Positions 16,033-21,405 of a stretch of 21,405 bases of DNA are shown here, in pieces. The notes under the pieces are model-generated. The model made no database searches, was not told the DNA's origin, and saw only the letters and a program-made list of their open reading frames with translations. Origin of the DNA: a virus; the IMG/VR virus record IMGVR_UViG_3300017917_002339, positions 1 to 21,405 of that record; one strand, written 5' to 3'. Every line of letters starts with the position of its first letter. Within the stretch, counting starts at the first letter, position 1. Made by a program: the position numbers and the translations under genes.

Positions 16033-18999
16033 ATGGCTCAACCGATCTGGATCACTCCTGCTGGTAGTTTAGGAACTATACCCGAAGGTATATTCTATCA
16101 GACCAACATGTTGGCTGATACTGCCACAATTACTACGGTAAATTGTACAGCAACCTCATCTGCGACCAATCTTATTACATGTGATAGCACTGCTAATATT
16201 TGGCCAGGATTAAATCTAATATTCTCCGGTGGTTTGTTTGGTGGAGTAAGTCCAAGTATTAGATATTTTGTGTTAGCAGTTCCTGATAGCACACACTTTT
16301 CAATTGCACCTTTTGAATATTCTACTACAGCTATACCATTAACTGATGGTACAGGGTCAATGACTGCAACATTTAATCAGCATGTATTGTTTACTATACA
16401 AGCTGGGACTCTACCGTCGGGAATACAAATCAGCGACAACGGATTAATTGAAGGTGTTCCAAAAGCTGTGGCTAGTATACAAGGTGTGCCTACACAAGTC
16501 TCAGAGGATGTAACTAGCAAATTTACAGTACGAGCTTATACTAAAACACGTGCTGGCACATTAGATCGTATCAACGACAGAACATTTAGTTTGACAGTAA
16601 CCGGTCAAGATGCACCAGAGTGGATAACACCAGCTGGTCAAATCGCACAAGAATACGACGGTCAACAAATTACTCCAATACAGGTGGAATATACCGATGT
16701 CGATCCTAGTGACACTGTAATTATATCTCTCAAAGCTGGAGAATTGCCGCCAGGATTAACTGTTAGTAGTACAGGATTAATTTCTGGGTTTATCACCCCA
16801 TTAAGCCCGGTGGATGCTACTGCTGGATTCAGTCGTGATGGTCAAGGATATGATGAATATCCTTTTGATTTTTCAACCAAAAGTGTCAATACCAACTATG
16901 AATTTGTTCTTGAAATTTCAGACGGTAAGTCAAGTAGCTTAAGAACTTTTAGTATATTTGTTTACTCAAAAGATTCAATGACTGCAGACACCACAGAAAT
17001 CACAGCCGATAATACATTTATTACAGCTGATGTCAGCCCTGTTCGTGTGCCGTTTATTATAAGTCCGGCCCCGGGTAGCATTGGCAGAATACGCAATGAC
17101 AATTTCTTTGCTGTACAATTTGTAGGACTTGATCTCGACGGAGATCCAATAGAATATGAACTAGGATATGACATTGGCGATTCGACTGCTATCCCAGGAC
17201 TTACACTTGATCCAGGAACAGGTTGGTTGTATGGCTATATTCCTTCCTTGGGTCTAACTGAAAACACCTATAATTTTTATGTACGTGTCTATAAAAAAGA
17301 CAATCCTACAGTTATTAGCAATCAATACGATTATTCATTGACAGTCGTTGGGCCAATTGATACTGATGTAACTTGGTTAACCAACAGTGATCTAGGTACC
17401 ATTGACAATGGTGCTACTAGCACATTATATGTTTTGGCTACTAATTTGGCCGGGATACCTCTACAATATCAACTTGAATCTGGCAGCGATAGCAATCTTC
17501 CACAAGGATTGCAACTGTTACCGTCGGGCGAAATTGCTGGTCGAGTAAGCTTCAATACCTTTGCATTAGATTTAGGAACAACAACATTTGATGTTACATT
17601 AAATGATCTTGCTATATCAGGTGAAGATACAGAAACTACATTTGATATGACTCATACATTTACAGTTAATGCGTACAGTGTAAATGGATTGGTAAGTGTT
17701 TTTAAAACATTCACTATCACAGTAAATCGGGCTTATAACGAACCATACGAAAATCTTTACATACAGGCAATGCCCCCATTGAGCGATCGTGAGTTTATTG
17801 ATAGTTTACTTCAAAATCAAGATATCTTTAGACCTGAACTTTTGTATAGGCCAGCTGATCCAAACTTTGGACGTGCTACAAATGTAGTTTATGACCATGC
17901 ATTTGGATTAACTGCTAGTACCATTGAAGAATATTACAGTAGTTTATACGAGAATCATTATTGGAAGAATCTTACCTTGGGTGAAATTCGGGTGGCACAA
18001 GCACTTGATAGTAATGATAACATCATATATGAAGTAGTCTATAGTGCAGTAGTTGACAACCTATTAAACAATGAAGGTGAGAGCGTCAGTAAAGAAGTAG
18101 TACTTCCTTATACAGTAACTGATGCAACTGGGGAAGAGATTAATTTAGTATATCCAAACAGTTTAACTAACATGCGTGATCAAGTGATTGACACTGTTGG
18201 GCAGATTTCTAATATTTTGCCGCTATGGATGACCAGCAAACAATCTAACGGTCGCGTGCTAGGATTTACTCCTGCATGGGTATTGGCCTATGCCAAGCCA
18301 GGTAAAGGCGAACAAATTGCCTACTACATACGCACAAAGTTTGGTGAAAGATTGAACTTGGTAGATTTTGAAGTTGACCGATATGAGTTAGATAGATTAT
18401 TAAGTCATAATTGGGATCCCGCTGGAGATTCAACTACTGGTGCTTGGGAACCAACTCCAGCAGAAACTACATTTGACTTAACTGACCATTATCAACTATC
18501 TGAGCCTAATGATTCAAGTCTTTTATTCAGCGGCGGCCTTGGATATGCAGTTGGTGACACTATTCTTATAAACGGTAGCCAAGTAGGTGGCGTTGATGGA
18601 ACCAATGATATAATTGTTCGAGTTGAACAAATAGACACAAATGGCACCATTGAACAAGCACAAGCCACTGGAACTGCACCACTTTTAAGTACCGGTAATA
18701 GTTATACAAATATTGCAGGGACAAATATCACTGGTACTGGTACAGGTGCTACCTGGGACATTGAAGTTGTAGGCGCTGATGCAACGACATTTGACGGAAC
18801 AAGTGTAAGATTTATTGCACCTGTAGATATGTACAGCAATACCACAGACTACGACAAATATCTTGTTTTCCCGTATAAAACAATTCTTGATCCGGTGGAT
18901 GCATCGGGTCCAGTTAATTGGACAAATAACAATAATAGCATAGTAGAATGGACTAACAACTCCAATGTTACTGTAACATGGGTAAACAGTAATACATAA
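16033..18999 (+). CDS. Large tail protein with Ig-like (He_PIG-type) repeats
   Basis: 988 residues from ATG 16033 (a TTG at 16012 would overlap the previous gene). Four beta-rich repeats, starting near PIWITPAGSLG, PEWITPAGQIA, PFIISPAPGSIG and VTWLTNSDLG, each contain a 'LPxGLxxxxTGLIxG' type loop such as GELPPGLTVSSTGLISG and end in a hydrophobic strand with T-V. That is the look of putative Ig domains of the He_PIG type, common in extracellular adhesion proteins. The remaining 420 residues (from YNEPYENLYIQAMPPLSDRE) are a distinct alpha/beta region followed by a Gly/Asn/Thr-rich end. In T4-like marine phages similar proteins are virion structural or baseplate/fibre proteins. A role in host recognition is inferred. 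The fibre gene follows after 29 bases. Confidence 0.75.
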   Translation: MAQPIWITPAGSLGTIPEGIFYQTNMLADTATITTVNCTATSSATNLITCDSTANIWPGLNLIFSGGLFGGVSPSIRYFVLAVPDSTHFSIAPFEYSTTAIPLTDGTGSMTATFNQHVLFTIQAGTLPSGIQISDNGLIEGVPKAVASIQGVPTQVSEDVTSKFTVRAYTKTRAGTLDRINDRTFSLTVTGQDAPEWITPAGQIAQEYDGQQITPIQVEYTDVDPSDTVIISLKAGELPPGLTVSSTGLISGFITPLSPVDATAGFSRDGQGYDEYPFDFSTKSVNTNYEFVLEISDGKSSSLRTFSIFVYSKDSMTADTTEITADNTFITADVSPVRVPFIISPAPGSIGRIRNDNFFAVQFVGLDLDGDPIEYELGYDIGDSTAIPGLTLDPGTGWLYGYIPSLGLTENTYNFYVRVYKKDNPTVISNQYDYSLTVVGPIDTDVTWLTNSDLGTIDNGATSTLYVLATNLAGIPLQYQLESGSDSNLPQGLQLLPSGEIAGRVSFNTFALDLGTTTFDVTLNDLAISGEDTETTFDMTHTFTVNAYSVNGLVSVFKTFTITVNRAYNEPYENLYIQAMPPLSDREFIDSLLQNQDIFRPELLYRPADPNFGRATNVVYDHAFGLTASTIEEYYSSLYENHYWKNLTLGEIRVAQALDSNDNIIYEVVYSAVVDNLLNNEGESVSKEVVLPYTVTDATGEEINLVYPNSLTNMRDQVIDTVGQISNILPLWMTSKQSNGRVLGFTPAWVLAYAKPGKGEQIAYYIRTKFGERLNLVDFEVDRYELDRLLSHNWDPAGDSTTGAWEPTPAETTFDLTDHYQLSEPNDSSLLFSGGLGYAVGDTILINGSQVGGVDGTNDIIVRVEQIDTNGTIEQAQATGTAPLLSTGNSYTNIAGTNITGTGTGATWDIEVVGADATTFDGTSVRFIAPVDMYSNTTDYDKYLVFPYKTILDPVDASGPVNWTNNNNSIVEWTNNSNVTVTWVNSNT

Positions 19000-19002
19000 A
19001 TA
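18996..19002 (+). promoter_or_regulatory. Late-type TAAATA element for the repeat fibre
   Basis: ATAAATA, followed by CAAT, lies 26 bases before the ATG at 19029 and overlaps the stop codon of the preceding gene. It matches the elements at 15738 and 20402. Confidence 0.6.
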
Positions 19003-19028
19003 CAATCAACTAAAATAATGAGATTATA

Positions 19029-20381
19029 ATGTCAACCGTTCCGTATACTTTTGCTAATGCTAGTGGAAATATTCCACTGAGTCAGCTAGACACCAATTTT
19101 GCAAATGTCAAAGCATTTGCAAATACCGCCGGCACTGTGACCACAGCTGCACAACCCAACATTACATCAGTTGGTACACTATCAAGTTTGAGTGTAACTG
19201 GTAACATTGTTGGGACCTTGTCTACTGCTGCACAACCCAACATTACATCAGTTGGTACATTAACATCATTGACCGTTGCTGGCAATATAACTGCTGGTAA
19301 CATTATTGGAACCATTGTTGGAAGCATTTCCAATGCTGTTTATTCTAACACTGCAGGTACTGTGACCACAGCTGCACAACCCAACATTACATCAGTTGGT
19401 ACATTGACATCGTTGGCAGTTACTGGTAACATTACCAGTGGCAATGTCAGTGGCACTAACATTGTTGGAATCTTGTCCACTGCTGCACAACCCAACATTA
19501 CATCAGTTGGTACATTGACATCGTTGGCAGTTGCTGGTAACATTACCAGTGGCAATGTCAGTGGCACCCGTGGTGCATTTACCAATTTATCAGGAACATT
19601 AGAAACTGCTAGTCAACCCAACATTACATCAGTTGGTACACTATCAAGTTTGAGTGTAACTGGTAACATTACCAGTGGTAATGTCAGTGGCACCCGTGGT
19701 GCATTTACCAATGTATCAGGAGCATTAGAAACGCCAACAGTGAATTTAGGAACAGTGAGCGGAAGTTTACAAATTGATGTGTCTGCTGGATCAGAACAAA
19801 ACTTTACAACCTCTGGCAACGTCACCTTGTCGTTTGCTAACTGGCCAACCACTGGTACTTACAAAGAAATAAATGTTACTGTTACTGTGGCAAATTCTGC
19901 ACATAAAATCACAGGTCCAATCGGAATAGTAAATTCATATGGTATAGTTGGATTAAATTATGCCACTGGAGTTATGTCATTTCCAGTGTCTGGTGTGTAC
20001 AAATTTACGTTCTCGTCACAAGATGCTGGATCCACTATATCAATAAGTGAAAACAATACTATATTGCGCCCTTATAACTCAAGCTCAGAAACAATAACTG
20101 CAACATCAAATGCAACTATCAGCATAGGAACTTCTTACAGTATATACAATCCAAGTCCGTCGTCATCTGCAGGAACTGCATATTTAGGCAATGGTGTTGC
20201 CGGACAAATTAAAACGGTTGGTAGCTTTGGATTATCAACATGGGCAGTTACAGTTGCCAGTGCAAGTTGGGGAAATACCATCACATTTAACTCAGCTGGG
20301 CAAAATGTTACATTGGTTTGGTCAGAGCCATTTGGTGCTTGGCTATTGCTAAACAGACTTGGATCTCCTGTGCTTTCTTAG
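19029..20381 (+). CDS. Tail fibre protein with internal repeats
   Basis: The 450-residue protein has an N-terminal adapter-like stretch (NIPLSQLDTNFANVKAF, about residues 15-31). A repeat region of about residues 36-235 follows, with five copies of (A/S)QPNITSVGTL(T/S)SL and copies of VTGNITSGNVSGT. The C-terminal domain (about 240-450) is beta-rich: VTLSFANWP, VSGVYKFTFSSQDAGSTISI, GQIKTVGSFGLSTWAVTV and SEPFGAWLLLNRLG. The repeats are those of phage fibres that form trimeric beta-helical shafts, with the end domain binding the host. The ribosome-binding site is weak (GAGATTATA). The gene follows the Ig-repeat protein and precedes a paralogous fibre. The DNA repeats are described separately. 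Confidence 0.82.
   Translation: MSTVPYTFANASGNIPLSQLDTNFANVKAFANTAGTVTTAAQPNITSVGTLSSLSVTGNIVGTLSTAAQPNITSVGTLTSLTVAGNITAGNIIGTIVGSISNAVYSNTAGTVTTAAQPNITSVGTLTSLAVTGNITSGNVSGTNIVGILSTAAQPNITSVGTLTSLAVAGNITSGNVSGTRGAFTNLSGTLETASQPNITSVGTLSSLSVTGNITSGNVSGTRGAFTNVSGALETPTVNLGTVSGSLQIDVSAGSEQNFTTSGNVTLSFANWPTTGTYKEINVTVTVANSAHKITGPIGIVNSYGIVGLNYATGVMSFPVSGVYKFTFSSQDAGSTISISENNTILRPYNSSSETITATSNATISIGTSYSIYNPSPSSSAGTAYLGNGVAGQIKTVGSFGLSTWAVTVASASWGNTITFNSAGQNVTLVWSEPFGAWLLLNRLGSPVLS
19146..19640 (+). repeat. Imperfect tandem DNA repeats within the fibre gene
   Basis: Five nearly identical blocks encoding AQPNITSVGTL start at 19146, 19227, 19371, 19482 and 19608; the spacings of 81, 144, 111 and 126 bases are all multiples of three. 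A second block, AACATTACCAGTGG(C/T)AATG, recurs near 19427, 19540 and 19664. Near-identity at the DNA level would allow in-frame gain or loss of repeats by recombination. Confidence 0.85.
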
Positions 20382-20400
20382 CACACACTGATATTTTGCG

Positions 20401-20408
20401 ATAAATAC
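20401..20408 (+). promoter_or_regulatory. Late-type ATAAATAC element for the second fibre
   Basis: ATAAATAC lies 22 bases before the ATG at 20431, which has an AGGA ribosome-binding element. It belongs to the same family as 10837, 12883, 15738 and 18997. Confidence 0.6.
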
Positions 20409-20430
20409 ACCAAATAACTTAGGATAACTT

Positions 20431-21324
20431 ATGACAAGTGCAATTAACCCAAACAACATTGACGGTACTTACCCAGTAGCCGGTCAAGACAACAATTCAC
20501 AAGGTTTTCGTGATAATTTTACGAATATCAAAACCAATTTCCAGTATGCAGAAGATGAGATTACCGACCTGCAGAACAATGCTATTTTAAAAAGTGCGTT
20601 ATCTGGATCTACACTAGATAACAACATGCTAGGTAGCTTACTTTACAACGTTGAACTAGGCGACTTAGGATACACTCGTTTAGCACTTGGTACAACAGGT
20701 GGGTCTGTGACTCTCAACTATGCTGTTGGCACATATCAAACAATGACCACTAACGCCAGCACCAGCTTAGGTTTTAGTAATTGGCCAGCTGCTGGTGTTG
20801 CTGGAGAAATTTATCTACAAATCACTGTAGCTAGTGTAGCTCATACATTAACATTGCCAGCTGCAGTTAGTGTAGGATTAACAGGCATCCAGGGTATTAG
20901 CGGACAAGTTATTACATTTGGTGCAACAGGAACATATAACTTTAGATTCACATCAAATGATGGCGGATCTACTATTACCGTCTACGACTTAAATCGTCCG
21001 CTAAATGTTTATACAAATCCATTGTTCTTAACGGGCAGTGAAGATTTAGCCAGTGCGGCTGCTGCAAGTTTAACATTACCAACAAGTTATTTTTCAACAG
21101 GTGGTTCTGGAGAAACAGCTACATTAGCAGCTGGTACCAATGGACAGATTAAAACATTTGCTATGTTTGCCGACGGTGGTGGCGATATGGTTATCACTGT
21201 AACTAATCCTGGATGGGGCGGCTCAGGCACTATTACTTTTGCTGATGTTGGTGATGCTTGTACGCTTCAATATATTAACTCAAAATGGTTCTGCACAGGT
21301 AACAATGGTTGCGTATTTGGTTAA
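20431..21324 (+). CDS. Tail fibre or virion structural protein, paralogue of the repeat fibre
   Basis: The 297-residue protein opens with INPNNIDGTYPVAGQDNNSQ and GFRDNFTNIKTNFQYAEDEI, a recurring start of structural proteins in marine T4-like phages (a DNF/TNF adapter plus coiled coil). LKSALSGSTLDNNMLGS follows. The C-terminal half shares motifs and order with the repeat fibre: LGFSNWP with LSFANWP, TGTYNFRFTSNDGGSTITV with SGVYKFTFSSQDAGSTISI, GQIKTFAMF with GQIKTVGSF, and a closing SKWFCTGNNG with GAWLLLNRLG. So the two genes end in homologous domains on different stalks. Role in receptor contact or baseplate assembly is inferred. Late-type promoter element and AGGA site upstream. It lacks the long repeat shaft. 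Confidence 0.78.
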   Translation: MTSAINPNNIDGTYPVAGQDNNSQGFRDNFTNIKTNFQYAEDEITDLQNNAILKSALSGSTLDNNMLGSLLYNVELGDLGYTRLALGTTGGSVTLNYAVGTYQTMTTNASTSLGFSNWPAAGVAGEIYLQITVASVAHTLTLPAAVSVGLTGIQGISGQVITFGATGTYNFRFTSNDGGSTITVYDLNRPLNVYTNPLFLTGSEDLASAAAASLTLPTSYFSTGGSGETATLAAGTNGQIKTFAMFADGGGDMVITVTNPGWGGSGTITFADVGDACTLQYINSKWFCTGNNGCVFG

Positions 21325-21333
21325 CCAAAATCA

Positions 21334-21362
21334 TTGACTTTGTACCTGGAGTGTTGTAAACT
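21334..21362 (+). promoter_or_regulatory. Sigma-70 promoter for the gene at the right edge
   Basis: TTGACT at 21334-21339 and TAAACT at 21357-21362 with 17-base spacing. The expected transcription start (about 7 bases after the -10 box) is at or next to the ATG at 21369. Confidence 0.6.
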
Positions 21363-21368
21363 ACACAC

Positions 21369-21405
21369 ATGGAACATCCTCTATTACCCAGCTTAGACCA
21401 CATGA
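21369..21405 (+). CDS. Unknown phage gene, truncated at the window edge
   Basis: Only the first 12 codons are visible: MEHPLLPSLDHM. This is the opening of a small conserved protein of marine T4-like phages, as far as I recall, with an ATG directly after a promoter and no ribosome-binding site. With the -10 box ending seven bases before it, the mRNA may be leaderless. The rest of the gene lies outside the window, so the call rests on these few residues. Confidence 0.5.
   Translation, partial: MEHPLLPSLDHM

Noticed and set aside
16098-16292. Minus-strand ORFs inside the Ig-repeat tail gene (also 16962-17174 and 18685-19005)
   Set aside because: No ribosome-binding sites and composition mirrors the sense gene.
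19082-19852. Three minus-strand ORFs in the fibre repeats
   Set aside because: They are antisense reading of the repeats (ANDVNVPTDVMLGCAA recurring), without start signals.
1-21405. tRNA genes, CRISPR arrays, insertion sequences, attachment sites
   Set aside because: No cloverleaf with a TTCRA loop, no regularly spaced direct repeats with spacers, no transposase and no att-like duplication could be seen by eye.

Overview
The window is a compact, almost entirely plus-strand piece of a tailed-phage genome of roughly 40% GC. It most likely comes from a large T4-like (myovirus-type) phage of an aquatic proteobacterium. This is inferred from three things. Genes are short and overlap through ATGA/TAATG junctions. 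Many small proteins resemble those I know from marine and freshwater T4-like phages. A TAAATA element, like the core of T4 late promoters, precedes several structural genes. The host is not proven; a proteobacterial host fits the consensus sigma-70 promoters and an entericidin-like lipoprotein.

Layout. (1) 1-3156: a chain of small, mostly unknown proteins, including a DUF2452-type protein and a gamma-glutamylcyclotransferase-fold protein. (2) 3157-3419: a GC-rich non-coding stretch that folds into several hairpins and ends in a terminator. (3) 3448-8060: one operon from a strong sigma-70 promoter: ParB-fold DGQHR protein, GIY-YIG/T5orf172-like protein, unknown protein, an inserted HNH-NUMOD3 homing-type endonuclease, and an ABC ATPase fused to a Mom-like GNAT domain. 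This is a candidate DNA-modification module. (4) 8092-9648: small membrane proteins, an OB-fold-like protein, a phage entericidin-like lipoprotein and an unknown 105-residue protein, closed by a bidirectional terminator. (5) 9701-10483: the only minus-strand gene. (6) 10553-12861: small proteins, an Hc1-like basic protein, a probable structural protein and a radical SAM protein. (7) 12862-13304: a non-coding stretch with its own consensus promoter, a 10-bp closing helix and at least eight internal helices. It is the best candidate here for an undescribed structured RNA or long leader of the lysis gene. (8) 13305-15708: SleB-type cell wall hydrolase, small membrane protein (holin candidate), two small unknowns, phage IF-1 and a Fe/Mn superoxide dismutase. 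(9) 15765-21324: tail or fibre proteins, including a 988-residue protein with Ig-like repeats and a fibre with recombining DNA repeats. A last gene runs off the window.

Two promoter classes divide the genes. Sigma-70 promoters (often GGTTGACCA, 14 bases, GCTATAAT) serve the accessory operons. TAAATA elements 22-28 bases before start codons serve structural genes and also lie in front of the RNA at 12.9-13.3 kb. Function calls rest on motifs read by eye; no searches were run.
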